A stretch of DNA of 19,757 nt, taken from contig CAMDDI010000023.1 in the NCBI GenBank assembly GCA_945890905.1, positions 1 through 19,757 of the forward strand, read 5' to 3'. Shown piece after piece: positions 1 to 7,202 of the stretch; position 1 is the first letter of the stretch, and the number at the start of each line of letters is the position of its first letter. This DNA comes from Bacteriovorax stolpii (GTDB lineage: Bacteria; Bdellovibrionota; Bacteriovoracia; Bacteriovoracales; Bacteriovoracaceae). The notes beneath the pieces were generated by a model that made no database searches, was not told the origin of the DNA, and saw nothing but the letters and a program-made list of their open reading frames with translations. A program made the position numbers and the translations under genes.

Positions 1-708
1 CGTCAGATTAATATCTTTTTCCAACTGGGGGATCATCGGGCCATAGTCCCAAAGAAAACTCGCTCCGTAGCGCAGATCCCGAAAATCAGGGTTAACTTTG
101 GGAGCTGCTGCAAGTTCAGCAGTGGCTTCAACTACTGGAAGTAGAGTTCCCTTCCCGGTGAGTAATTCATTTTTAGGAATGCCTTCAGTACGAGATGCTT
201 GAGGATCTTGAATTTTAGTAGCTAATTTTTTGGATGATGGTTTAAAGACAGGTTTATCTTTTTCAACTGGCAAATCTAGGGGCTTTTTTAAAGCAGCTGT
301 TTTTTCTGAGACTAAATCTGTATTAATCCAGAAATCTAAGATGTATTTTTTGTCTGCATCACGATAGAAAGAGAAGAGTTCAACAGAAGGATCTTTGAGC
401 GTAATTAAAACAGTGGCTGGTTTGGCCGGGAAGTTCTCTTTACTATATTGAATATTTTCAATGTACTGAGTATTGGTTTTGAGCTTGGCCAACTCACCCG
501 CAAGATCTTCAAACATTTGTAAATTTACGGTTTCGATGTGAAGGACTTGGCCGCGTTTAACGATAACAAACTGATCTCTTGGAACAACTAGATTCCAACG
601 TAAATGTGTCTTGAAGCTTTCTTGATCAACAATGTCAGCTAATGCAGAGGCAGCGCAGAGAGCGCTGGCCACTAATAGAGTCGTGATGAGATTAGATAAC
701 TTTGTCAT
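1..708 (-). CDS. Secreted protein of unknown function, partial (N-terminal 236 codons)
   Basis: An open minus-strand frame runs from ATG at 708 off the left edge, so the C-terminus is missing. The start is supported by AGGAAG 9 bases upstream. Residues 1-24 are a clear signal peptide ending in Ala-Leu-Ala before Asp25, with no lipobox, so the product should be exported by signal peptidase I. Residues about 35-130 form a compact, mixed alpha/beta-looking segment that ends in KYILDFWIN, which faintly recalls AMIN-type periplasmic domains (a guess). Residues about 135-215 are a Lys/Pro/Ala/Thr-rich linker, followed by the start of a second folded part (DFRDLRYGASFLWDYGPM). Such a modular linker suggests a larger periplasmic or outer-membrane-associated protein. 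I do not recognise the family. It is divergent from the Mla operon and has its own structured leader. Confidence 0.8.
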   Translation of the reverse strand, partial: MTKLSNLITTLLVASALCAASALADIVDQESFKTHLRWNLVVPRDQFVIVKRGQVLHIETVNLQMFEDLAGELAKLKTNTQYIENIQYSKENFPAKPATVLITLKDPSVELFSFYRDADKKYILDFWINTDLVSEKTAALKKPLDLPVEKDKPVFKPSSKKLATKIQDPQASRTEGIPKNELLTGKGTLLPVVEATAELAAAPKVNPDFRDLRYGASFLWDYGPMIPQLEKDINLT

Positions 709-713
709 TCGTT

Positions 714-761
714 AAGACTTCCTGTCTTTACCGTGGAGACCACATCCATGTGGTCTTTTTT
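714..761 (-). promoter_or_regulatory. Structured leader of the leftmost gene: two hairpins, ribosome-binding site in a loop
   Basis: Reading the minus strand, an 8-bp perfect stem AGACCACA/TGTGGTCT (737-744 with 749-756, four-base loop) is followed by a second small stem AAGAC/GTCTT (714-718 with 724-728). The loop of the second stem is AGGAA, the presumed Shine-Dalgarno of the gene starting at 708. On the plus strand the first stem is followed by six T (756-761) and looks like an intrinsic terminator, although no plus-strand gene ends here. The arrangement could control translation or act as a bidirectional transcription block; the function is inferred. Confidence 0.45.
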
Positions 762-842
762 ACCTATCTCGATGAGTGTATCTTACTTTTGAAAAACAAA
801 AAGACATATTTTACCTACCGGCAAAAAAAGCCAGTCGAAGAT

Positions 843-873
843 TTGACATATTCTTCAGTTGCAGAAAGATAAC
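843..873 (+). promoter_or_regulatory. Candidate sigma-70-type promoter of the lipoprotein-mla operon
   Basis: A perfect TTGACA (843-848) is followed after 19 bases by GATAAC (868-873), a 4/6 match to TATAAT. The spacing is on the long side, so the -10 assignment is uncertain. Transcription would start near 880, leaving about 45 bases before the ATG at 924. It is the only good -35 in the gap. Confidence 0.4.
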
Positions 874-923
874 AATCACTTAAAATTAAAGTTCAATTAT
901 TACCCGTGGAAATTGGTTAAGTT

Positions 924-1403
924 ATGCGAAAAACTTTAATACTTTTCTTACTTTCAAGTTGCTCCTTATTTTTTGGTAAAGAAGGTCATGAGAGTGCCAA
1001 AGGTTCAGGATATAAAATTCAATTTGATTCTCCTGACTGGATCGTTAAAAAAGACGAACAATCAGACTATGTCTTTGAAAACAAAAATGATGGTCGTATT
1101 TTACTCTCCAATAGTTTCTGCAAGCAGTTTCAAGATCGGCCCCTAGAAACCCTCGCCAGAAAAACTTTTAAGACTATTGGTTCATTTAAAGCGGAAAAAG
1201 GTGACTACACTACTTTTCATAACCGTGAAGCTTATCGCTTGGATGGTCATGGGAAGGTAGACGGAGTTCCTGTTGAGCTACACATTTTAAATACCCGTCG
1301 GAATAACTGCTATTTTGATTTTGTATCTATCACTCCTGAAAAATCTGCTACTGATCATGCTCTAGAGTTTGAGAAATTTTTAAGCTCGGTGGTCTTTCAA
1401 TGA
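924..1403 (+). CDS. Small putative lipoprotein heading the mla operon
   Basis: This is a 159-residue protein with a very short signal peptide and lipobox Leu10-Ser-Ser-Cys13, so it should be lipidated on Cys13 and anchored in a membrane facing the periplasm. The mature part is a single small domain of about 140 residues with alternating polar/hydrophobic strands and two more cysteines (in SFCKQF and NNCYFDF) that could form a disulfide. I do not recognise the family. Its stop overlaps the mlaE start by ATGA (1400-1403), so translation is coupled and its job is very likely tied to the transporter, for example as a periplasmic docking or accessory subunit. That role is inference. The Shine-Dalgarno is poor. 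Confidence 0.8.
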   Translation: MRKTLILFLLSSCSLFFGKEGHESAKGSGYKIQFDSPDWIVKKDEQSDYVFENKNDGRILLSNSFCKQFQDRPLETLARKTFKTIGSFKAEKGDYTTFHNREAYRLDGHGKVDGVPVELHILNTRRNNCYFDFVSITPEKSATDHALEFEKFLSSVVFQ

Positions 1404-2161
1404 TTTCTTCTATGCGGGAACATTTTCTGGTTATTGGTGATGTCTACCTTCTGTTTCAACATACGGTGAGATGCATTTTTACTCGCCCCTTTTATTGGGG
1501 ACGCCTCTTTGAGCAAATCGTTCAGTTAGGTATTGGATCACTCTCTATCACTATTGTGATTGGTTTTGTCACTGGGTTAGTGATGACTTTGCAATTTGGT
1601 TACGGACTAGAAAAATTTGGTGGAACTTTATATGTACCGGCCATCGTTTCATTATCCTTACTTCGAGAGCTTGCTCCCATTTTTACTTCTCTTTTAATTG
1701 CAGGACGAATTGGTTCAGGCATGAGTGCTGAAATTGGTGCCATGAATGTAACACAACAAGTAGATGCCTTACGTGCGCTGGGAACTTCGCCAGTTAGAGT
1801 TTTAGTTGTTCCTCGGGTTCTTGCCTCTGTTATATCGCTTCCCCTACTTGCTACTCTTTCAGGCTTTATGGGAATTCTAGGTGGCTTTATCATTGCCTAT
1901 ACAGAATTTGGTATGACTTCAGGATTTTATTTTAACAAAGTTCTCAACACCATTAAGTTTGTAGATGTCTTTGGTTCAATGGCAAAGTGTGCATTCTTTG
2001 CAGTGGTAATTTCCATTCTGGCCTGTTACCGCGGATTTCAAACCAAGGACGGTACCCGAGGTGTTGGTGTGGCCACCACTTGGGTCGTGGTTCGGACTTC
2101 AATTATTATTCTCATTTCAGATTTTTTTCTGAGTAAACTCATCATCTTACTATTTAATTAA
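1400..2161 (+). CDS. mlaE: MlaE-family ABC transporter permease
   Basis: This 253-residue integral membrane protein is the permease of the Mla/Ttg2-type phospholipid transporter, usual length for the family. After an amphipathic N-terminal stretch, the first membrane segment covers about residues 44-68, and several more follow to the C-terminus. The family hallmark is intact around residues 88-140: LRELAPIFTSLLIAGRIGSG, then AEIGAMNVTQQVDALRALG and the P-x5-PR segment. These cytoplasmic helices contact the ATPase. It starts within the stop of the lipoprotein gene and ends one base before mlaF. The order E-F-D differs from the F-E-D order of the E. coli operon. Identification is firm from the motif; the substrate (phospholipid between inner and outer membrane) is from family knowledge. 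Confidence 0.93.
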   Translation: MISSMREHFLVIGDVYLLFQHTVRCIFTRPFYWGRLFEQIVQLGIGSLSITIVIGFVTGLVMTLQFGYGLEKFGGTLYVPAIVSLSLLRELAPIFTSLLIAGRIGSGMSAEIGAMNVTQQVDALRALGTSPVRVLVVPRVLASVISLPLLATLSGFMGILGGFIIAYTEFGMTSGFYFNKVLNTIKFVDVFGSMAKCAFFAVVISILACYRGFQTKDGTRGVGVATTWVVVRTSIIILISDFFLSKLIILLFN

Positions 2162-2162
2162 T

Positions 2163-2891
2163 ATGAATGAAATTTTAGTCATCAAAAATTTGGCCAAGAG
2201 ATATGAAAGTAAAGAAATTCATAAGAATGTTTCGTTCTCTTTGTATCAAGGTGAGACTCTTGGTCTCTTGGGTCCATCGGGCACAGGAAAATCAGTGCTT
2301 CTTCGCTCCTTGATCGGCCTTGAAGAGATTGATCAGGGTGAAATTCAGTACCGTGGTCAGCGCATAGATAACTTAAGCGAGAAAAAACTCTTCGCCATCC
2401 GCACTAAGATATCTTACGCCTTTCAGAGTGGCGCACTTTTCGACTCCATTTCTGTTTTTGAAAATGTGGCCTATCCCTTGCTAGAGCATACCAAACTTCG
2501 AGAGCATGAAATTGATAGCAAGGTCATGGAAATTCTGAAAATCGTCAACATGGAAGAGGCCCGGGAGAAAATGCCATCCGACCTATCAGGTGGAATGCAA
2601 AAGCGAGTAGGTCTAGCACGGGCCATGGCCTTGAATCCCGATATTCTTCTGTATGACGAACCTACTGCTGGTCTTGATCCAGTGAATGTGGAAATGGTTC
2701 TCGATGTCATGGAGAAGGCCAAGGCTCGTGGTTGCTCTGGTATATTTGTGACCCATGATATTCACGCGGCTAAGAAAGTTTGCGACCGCTTTATCATTCT
2801 AAAGCAAGGCCATGTGGGATTTGAAGGCTCATGGCAAGATATGGAAATGAGTTCTGATCCCTTTGTACAAAGCTTTTTACTAGGTCAATGA
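2163..2891 (+). CDS. mlaF: MlaF-family ABC transporter ATP-binding protein
   Basis: This 242-residue cytoplasmic ATPase energises the MlaE permease. Walker A is Gly37-Pro-Ser-Gly-Thr-Gly-Lys-Ser44. The Q-loop lies in YAFQSGALFDSISVFENV, typical of the Mla group. The signature is LSGGMQKRVGLARA, Walker B is DILLYDEPTAGLDP, and the switch histidine is in VTHD. All catalytic elements are present. It begins one base after the mlaE stop with no convincing Shine-Dalgarno, so it is probably translated by coupling. The short C-terminal tail lacks extra domains. No STAS-domain partner (MlaB) is encoded next to it in this window. Confidence 0.94.
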   Translation: MNEILVIKNLAKRYESKEIHKNVSFSLYQGETLGLLGPSGTGKSVLLRSLIGLEEIDQGEIQYRGQRIDNLSEKKLFAIRTKISYAFQSGALFDSISVFENVAYPLLEHTKLREHEIDSKVMEILKIVNMEEAREKMPSDLSGGMQKRVGLARAMALNPDILLYDEPTAGLDPVNVEMVLDVMEKAKARGCSGIFVTHDIHAAKKVCDRFIILKQGHVGFEGSWQDMEMSSDPFVQSFLLGQ

Positions 2892-2898
2892 GGAATAT

Positions 2899-3738
2899 AT
2901 GAGACTAAGAAAAAACGATCAAAAGAATTTACTCAAAGTGGGAGTCTTTCTCTCTCTCCTGACTGTGGTGGTTATGGTCATGATCATGAGTATCGGAAAA
3001 GAGAATTCCATCTTTGATCGAAAAATTGATATCCGAGCACGTGTGGCAAATGTGTCAGCTCTCAAAGTTGGGTCCTATGTTGAACTCAAAGGAATTCGTA
3101 TTGGAAGTGTCACAGATATATCCATTCGCTCAGAAGACGAAGTTCAAATCACCATGACGATTCTTGAAAAACAACTCAAATGGATCAAGCAAGATTCAAA
3201 AGTTTCAATTTCTACCGCTGGACTTGTGGGTGATAAATTCGTGGAAATCTATGGTGGTCATAAAGAAACAAATGATTTTCGTCCTCGCAAAGATATTTTG
3301 CACGCTGAGGCTGCCACCGATTTGAAAAAATTTATTTCTAAGGGTGATACCATTGCCACCATTACTGAGCGTATCTTGGCCAAAGTCGACACCATTCTGC
3401 TCAATCTTGAAGATGGTAAAAAAATTGTTGATGCTGTCACGGCCATCAGCCTTGCTGCTCAAAATCTAGAGAAAATGACTGCAGACATGAATAAGGCCAA
3501 TATGGGCCAGATGGTGAAAAATGTGAATCATAGTATGGAGAAGCTCAGTAAGTCCTCAGCTTCTCTAGAGCGCATTCTAGATCGTGTAGAGCATGGCCCA
3601 GGTACGGCGAACTCCATGATCTATGATGAAGGTCTTCATGAAGATCTCCGGGCACTCTTAGGCGGAGCTGAACGTAATAAAGTGATTAAATACTATATTC
3701 GTGAGTCTATTAAGAATTCAGAGAAGAAAAAAAATTAG
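2899..3738 (+). CDS. mlaD: MlaD-like MCE-domain substrate-binding protein
   Basis: This 279-residue protein has a single N-terminal membrane anchor (about residues 12-32) and an MCE domain at about residues 42-120, recognisable from the VGSYVELKGIRIGSVTDISI and STAGLVGDKFVEIYGG segments. MCE proteins form hexameric rings on the permease and carry phospholipid through the periplasm. Downstream of the MCE domain is a long helical tail (about 135-235) rich in Leu/Lys/Glu/Asp, likely coiled coil, and then a basic end. The tail is longer than in E. coli MlaD (about 180 residues), closer to extended MCE proteins. GAGGA overlaps the mlaF stop 4-5 bases before the start. It is the last gene of the operon; no strong plus-strand terminator follows. 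Confidence 0.9.
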   Translation: MRLRKNDQKNLLKVGVFLSLLTVVVMVMIMSIGKENSIFDRKIDIRARVANVSALKVGSYVELKGIRIGSVTDISIRSEDEVQITMTILEKQLKWIKQDSKVSISTAGLVGDKFVEIYGGHKETNDFRPRKDILHAEAATDLKKFISKGDTIATITERILAKVDTILLNLEDGKKIVDAVTAISLAAQNLEKMTADMNKANMGQMVKNVNHSMEKLSKSSASLERILDRVEHGPGTANSMIYDEGLHEDLRALLGGAERNKVIKYYIRESIKNSEKKKN

Positions 3739-3741
3739 AAA

Positions 3742-3831
3742 TTAATTGGCGAGATAGCGCAGGCTTACAATTAGAACTGCTAAACCGACGATACTGACCC
3801 AGAGAACAGAATTGATCTTAAGATTATCCAT
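3742..3831 (-). CDS. Candidate 29-residue single-span membrane peptide
   Basis: The minus strand encodes MDNLKINSVLWVSIVGLAVL followed by IVSLRYLAN and TAA. A polar six-residue head precedes an 18-20 residue hydrophobic span and a short basic end, the classic layout of small bacterial membrane proteins. It lies in the gap between mlaD (convergent) and the terminator of the response-regulator gene. There is no good Shine-Dalgarno. TTGACG at about 3866-3861 on the same strand could be a -35 that would start transcription close to the ATG, giving a very short leader. Coding status is uncertain; the evidence is the clean hydrophobic segment and its position in otherwise unused space. Confidence 0.4.
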   Translation of the reverse strand: MDNLKINSVLWVSIVGLAVLIVSLRYLAN

Positions 3832-3977
3832 AGACTAGATTTAAAGTACTCTTGCATGTCCGTCAAAGGGTGCATTTTGACTCTCAAAGTGGATTACTTT
3901 GAAAGTAAGACTCAAGTACTAAAGTAGATAATGAGTGGACTATCTTACAATGATCACAGAGACATTTTGGCACTGAC

Positions 3978-4003
3978 AAAAAAAAAGGACCCTTTCGGGT
4001 CCC
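3978..4003 (-). terminator. Intrinsic terminator of the response-regulator gene
   Basis: On the minus strand, GGACCC-GAAA-GGGTCC (stem 3987-3992 with 3997-4002, tetraloop) is followed by nine T (3986-3978). It starts six bases after the TGA at 4009-4011. On the plus strand the tail is weak, so it acts mainly for the minus strand. Confidence 0.9.
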
Positions 4004-4008
4004 ATTTA

Positions 4009-5523
4009 TCAAAGTTCGAGATTTTTCTTTTTCATTTTTTCAATTAGAGTCGTCCGATTCAGAGTCAGAAGCTTAGAAGCCTGATTCTTATTTCCTCGGG
4101 TGCGGTTCATGGCCTGCATAATCAAAGAGTCTTCGATATCAGAGAGAATCTGCTTGAGATCTACCCCTAATTCAGGCAAATCAAACAGAGTTTTATAGTG
4201 ATGAGTCGCAAGTGGATTTGAACGGAAAATCTTAGCTGGCAAATCCTCTGGAAGAATTTCATTTCCTCCACGAAGAATAACCAGACGCTCGATCACATTT
4301 TCCAACTCACGCACGTTCCCTGGCCAGTCATAACCCATAAGAAGATCCATCGTAATCGGCGCAAAGCTAATTTCATTTGATCTATCTGCAGATACAAATC
4401 TGTCGAGAAAGTGAGAAATAAGAAGTGGGATATCCTCTCGGCGCTCTTTAAGAGCAGGCATCCGTATAGGAATCACATTCAAACGATAGAATAAATCTTC
4501 GCGGAATTTGCCTTCTGCTACAGCTTTTTCAAGATCCCGGTGAGTGGCCGCAATTACGCGCACATCAATTCCGATATTTTCATTAGAACCTACTGGCTCA
4601 ATGATGCGCTCTTGAAGCACACGAAGAAGTTTTACCTGCAGAAGAGTCGGCATATCGCCAATCTCATCTAAAAAGATTGTCCCGCCCTGAGCGAGTTCAA
4701 AACGACCTTTTCGAGTGGAGATTGCACCTGTGAAAGCACCACGAACGTGTCCAAAAAGTTCACTTTCTAAAAGCTCACCCGGAATAGCTCCACAGTTCAC
4801 TGATACGCGGTTTTTTTGACCACGGCTTGATAGTTTATGGATCGCTGAAGCAACTAGCTCTTTACCAGTCCCAGAGGGTCCCATGATAAGAATAGTTGAA
4901 TCAGTTTTTGCAACTTTCCCGATGCGCTCAAAAACGTCCCGCATAACTTTCGAGCGGCCAATCATTCCTTCGAATTGATCTTCCACTGTGGGACGATCAA
5001 TTTTGAGTTTTGAAATCGCGCGAGGCTTATAGCCTTCCGCAAAGAGACCCTCACCCTCTGTCACGATATCTCGAGGAAGAGTTGAATTCAGTTTAGTTTG
5101 AATGGCGTCTATAACTAGTTTTTTGAGATTATCTAATTCAAAAGGCTTAGTGAGGTAATGGAATACACCTTTCTTGGTAGCAGCAATGGCCGTTTCAATA
5201 CTCGCAAAGCCGGTCATCACGATAGAGACAAATTCAAAACCTTTGTCTTTTAAAATATCGATGAGTAAAAGCCCATCAGAACCCTGCTCAAGACTGATAT
5301 CAGTCACCAAGCAGAATGGACTTTCTTTAGGATGATTTTTTGCGAAGTTGGTAAGGCAATCTTCGGAGCTCGTGTAGAGCTGAACATTGAGCTTGAGAGT
5401 TTGCTCAAGATATTTGCGAAGACTCAGGCCCAAGAGCTTGTCATCTTCAACAATAATCACTGGGGGAAATTCCGAAGCCTGGGCACCATCAAAGCTTTGA
5501 TGAAGAAAATTCATATCGTCCAT
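4009..5523 (-). CDS. NtrC-family sigma-54-dependent response regulator (orphan)
   Basis: This 504-residue transcription activator has the three-domain NtrC layout. The receiver domain (about 20-145) has the acidic pocket Glu26-Asp27-Asp28, phospho-acceptor Asp75, Thr104 and Lys126, so it should be phosphorylatable. The AAA+ domain (about 185-420) has Walker A Gly215-Glu222, the intact GAFTGA loop (262-267) needed to contact sigma-54, Walker B ending in Asp286-Glu287, and the WPGNVREL sensor segment. The C-terminal Fis-type helix-turn-helix is at about 470-500 (GNKNQASKLLTLNRTTLIEK). A 20-residue N-terminal extension precedes the receiver. Start at 5523 is supported by GGAGG four bases upstream. 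No histidine kinase is adjacent, so its signal cannot be deduced here. Targets would carry TGGCAC-N5-TTGC promoters; I found none in the window. Confidence 0.95.
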   Translation of the reverse strand: MDDMNFLHQSFDGAQASEFPPVIIVEDDKLLGLSLRKYLEQTLKLNVQLYTSSEDCLTNFAKNHPKESPFCLVTDISLEQGSDGLLLIDILKDKGFEFVSIVMTGFASIETAIAATKKGVFHYLTKPFELDNLKKLVIDAIQTKLNSTLPRDIVTEGEGLFAEGYKPRAISKLKIDRPTVEDQFEGMIGRSKVMRDVFERIGKVAKTDSTILIMGPSGTGKELVASAIHKLSSRGQKNRVSVNCGAIPGELLESELFGHVRGAFTGAISTRKGRFELAQGGTIFLDEIGDMPTLLQVKLLRVLQERIIEPVGSNENIGIDVRVIAATHRDLEKAVAEGKFREDLFYRLNVIPIRMPALKERREDIPLLISHFLDRFVSADRSNEISFAPITMDLLMGYDWPGNVRELENVIERLVILRGGNEILPEDLPAKIFRSNPLATHHYKTLFDLPELGVDLKQILSDIEDSLIMQAMNRTRGNKNQASKLLTLNRTTLIEKMKKKNLEL

Positions 5524-5539
5524 TGTTCCTCCGAGAAGG

Positions 5540-5574
5540 CTTGTAATTTACAAGACGAGATATCGGGGTGTCAA
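5540..5574 (-). promoter_or_regulatory. Promoter and overlapping palindrome upstream of the response-regulator gene
   Basis: On the minus strand TTGACA (5574-5569) is followed after 16 bases by TGTAAA (5552-5547), a 4/6 -10 match, placing the start near 5540, about 17 bases before the ATG. The -10 is embedded in a 15-base palindrome CTTGTA-ATT-TACAAG (5540-5554), a reasonable operator for a dimeric repressor. The -35 is part of a longer direct repeat. Confidence 0.5.
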
Positions 5575-5643
5575 TTTCTAGACTCTGTCAAAATCTAATA
5601 ATAACGAGAAGTTATTTAGGGGGTGTCAAATGTAAGACTTTGT
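5565..5643. repeat. Direct repeat pair upstream of the response-regulator gene
   Basis: Two 24-base copies (5565-5588 and 5620-5643) begin identically with GGGGTGTCAA and share GACT and TGT further on, about 19 of 24 positions. They lie 55 bases apart. In minus-strand sense each ends in TTGACACCCC, and a third TTGACA lies at 5591-5586. They may be transcription-factor sites or duplicated promoters; function is inferred. Confidence 0.5.
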
Positions 5644-5646
5644 TAC

Positions 5647-5877
5647 TCACTTATGTTGTATATAGACATTTTTTAGATACTTTACAGATTTATCGGGGCC
5701 TCCCGCCCACATGTAAAAGAGAATACAGACTAAAGAAAAAGTCGCTATGAATAGAGAGAAGTAGGCCTGATGTTTCTTTTTTCTTAACCAGAATACATAT
5801 CCGAATTCAGCTCCAAGAACTAAGCAGGGCACTGCCCAGAATGGAATGTGTCGAGCAAGAAAGTAGATTTCGATCAC
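5647..5877 (-). CDS. Hypothetical 76-residue protein with two membrane spans
   Basis: The product has two hydrophobic segments at about residues 12-30 and 38-60, separated by a basic WLRKKKHQ loop. This predicts a helical hairpin with the Lys/Arg loop in the cytoplasm. No family recognised. The only plausible start is GTG at 5877, with just a weak AAGG about 8 bases upstream. The start lies only 11 bases beyond the T-run of the metK terminator, so the gene either depends on readthrough from metK or has a promoter hidden in the terminator. The coding call rests on the hydrophobic pattern and the lack of any competing gene. Confidence 0.6.
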   Translation of the reverse strand: MIEIYFLARHIPFWAVPCLVLGAEFGYVFWLRKKKHQAYFSLFIATFSLVCILFYMWAGGPDKSVKYLKNVYIQHK

Positions 5878-5887
5878 TAAATTTGCC

Positions 5888-5920
5888 TTTAAAAAAAAGG
5901 GCCCGCTAGCGGACCCTTTT
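5888..5920 (-). terminator. Intrinsic terminator of metK
   Basis: On the minus strand GGGTCCGC and GCGGGCCC (5916-5909 and 5906-5899) pair over eight positions with one G-T wobble and a two-base loop, followed by eight T (5898-5891). A-T extensions on both sides give a T-tail on the plus strand too, but only minus-strand genes flank it. Confidence 0.9.
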
Positions 5921-5945
5921 CCAAATTGTATTTTCTAATACTAGT

Positions 5946-7109
5946 TTAGAACATTCCCTTGAGTTTTTCGAGCATATCTAATTTTTCCCAAGTAAAGCCT
6001 TCCCCGGAAGTTCTTCCGAAGTGACCATAAGCCGCTGTTTCAGAATAAATTGGGCGAAGAAGGTTGAGGCGCTGAATGATGGCCTTAGGACGCATATCAA
6101 AAAGTTCATTAATAGCGGCCGTAAGCTTAGCTTCGTCGACTTTTGCTGTACCGAAAGTATCGATCAAAAGAGACATAGGTTTTGCTACACCAATAGCGTA
6201 AGCCACTTGAACAAGAGCGCGATCAGCGAGGCCCGCAGCTACAACGTTTTTAGCAATGTGACGGGCGGCATAGGCAGCCGAGCGGTCAACTTTAGAAGGA
6301 TCTTTTCCAGAGAAAGCTCCTCCACCGTGAGCGCCGTGACCACCGTAAGTATCAACGATGATTTTACGACCTGTAAGTCCAGCATCTCCCATCGGTCCAC
6401 CGATAACAAATCGGCCAGTTGGATTGATGAAGTATTTTGTATTCTTATCGATCAAGTGAGCAGGAACAGTTTTTTTGATCACTTCTTCCATCACTCCTTC
6501 TTCGATTTGTTTTTGAGTCATGCTCTCAGCATGCTGAGTAGAAACCACGATAGCATCGATTCGAGTGAGTTTTCCTCCCACGTATTGAGCCGTCACTTGA
6601 GTTTTTCCATCAGCGCGAAGATCTTTAAGAGTTCCGTTATGACGAACTTCGGCCAGGCGTTTTGCAAGTTTGTGAGAAAGATCAATCGTCATTGGCATAT
6701 ACGAATCTGTTTCATTGATGGCGTATCCAAACATCAAACCTTGGTCACCAGCACCTTGGTCTAAGAATTTTCCTTCACCTTCATTCACACCTACTGCGAT
6801 ATCTTGGGACTGCTTTCCAACTGCGATAGTCACTCCACATGTGCTGGCATCAAAGCCCTTATCCGAATGATCGTAACCAATTTTCTTAATTGTTTTGCGG
6901 ACAGTTTCATTGATATCAACATTGGCCCCGGTCGTAATTTCTCCGGCCACAACTACAAGTCCAGTCGTGATTAAAGTTTCGCAAGCAACACGAGACTTAG
7001 GATCTTGTGCAAGCATAGCATCAAGAACTGCATCAGAAATTTGATCGGCGATTTTATCAGGGTGACCTTCAGTCACAGACTCAGAGGTAAACATGTAATC
7101 AGTTAACAT
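5946..7109 (-). CDS. metK: S-adenosylmethionine synthetase
   Basis: MetK (387 residues, normal length) makes S-adenosylmethionine from methionine and ATP in the cytoplasm. Visible signatures are GHPDKIADQISDAVLDA near the N-terminus (ATP/metal site with His16 and Asp18), the GAGDQGLMFGYA nonapeptide region at 119-130, and the glycine-rich phosphate loop GGGAFSGKDPSKVDRSAAY at 262-280. Start at 7109 has TAAGGAG six bases upstream. The gene has its own promoter and a strong terminator, so it is probably a single-gene unit. The leader of about 40 bases is too short for a SAM riboswitch. Confidence 0.97.
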   Translation of the reverse strand: MLTDYMFTSESVTEGHPDKIADQISDAVLDAMLAQDPKSRVACETLITTGLVVVAGEITTGANVDINETVRKTIKKIGYDHSDKGFDASTCGVTIAVGKQSQDIAVGVNEGEGKFLDQGAGDQGLMFGYAINETDSYMPMTIDLSHKLAKRLAEVRHNGTLKDLRADGKTQVTAQYVGGKLTRIDAIVVSTQHAESMTQKQIEEGVMEEVIKKTVPAHLIDKNTKYFINPTGRFVIGGPMGDAGLTGRKIIVDTYGGHGAHGGGAFSGKDPSKVDRSAAYAARHIAKNVVAAGLADRALVQVAYAIGVAKPMSLLIDTFGTAKVDEAKLTAAINELFDMRPKAIIQRLNLLRPIYSETAAYGHFGRTSGEGFTWEKLDMLEKLKGMF

Positions 7110-7158
7110 AAGAACTCCTTATGGGGAAACTAAACAAATAATAAGCTATTGGTGTGAA

Positions 7159-7187
7159 TTTATACCGCGTCGACCACATTTAATCAA
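7159..7187 (-). promoter_or_regulatory. Promoter of metK
   Basis: On the minus strand TTGATT (7187-7182) and TATAAA (7164-7159) are separated by exactly 17 bases, close to the sigma-70 consensus. Transcription should begin around 7152, about 43 bases before the metK ATG. The -35 lies just after the stop of the upstream lipoprotein gene. Confidence 0.8.
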
Positions 7188-7202
7188 AAACAAATTCAAC
7201 TT

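Noticed and set aside
3840..3930. Cluster of AAAGT/ACTTT words and small inverted repeats (for example CAAAGT-GGATT-ACTTTG, 3885-3901) between the 29-residue frame and the terminator
   Set aside because: Short, AT-rich and irregularly spaced; I cannot distinguish it from chance, and it has no T-run to act as a terminator for the mla operon.
3967..3985. Sigma-54 -24/-12 promoter suggested by TTGGCAC
   Set aside because: After five bases there is an A-run instead of TTGC, so the -12 element is missing.
6021..6764. Long plus-strand frame (247 codons) opposite metK
   Set aside because: It is antisense to a fully conserved metK; the translation is Ser/Phe/His-rich without any domain and no ribosome-binding site, typical of a shadow frame.
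7110..7158. SAM riboswitch upstream of metK
   Set aside because: The promoter leaves only about 43 leader bases, too short for any known SAM aptamer plus expression platform.
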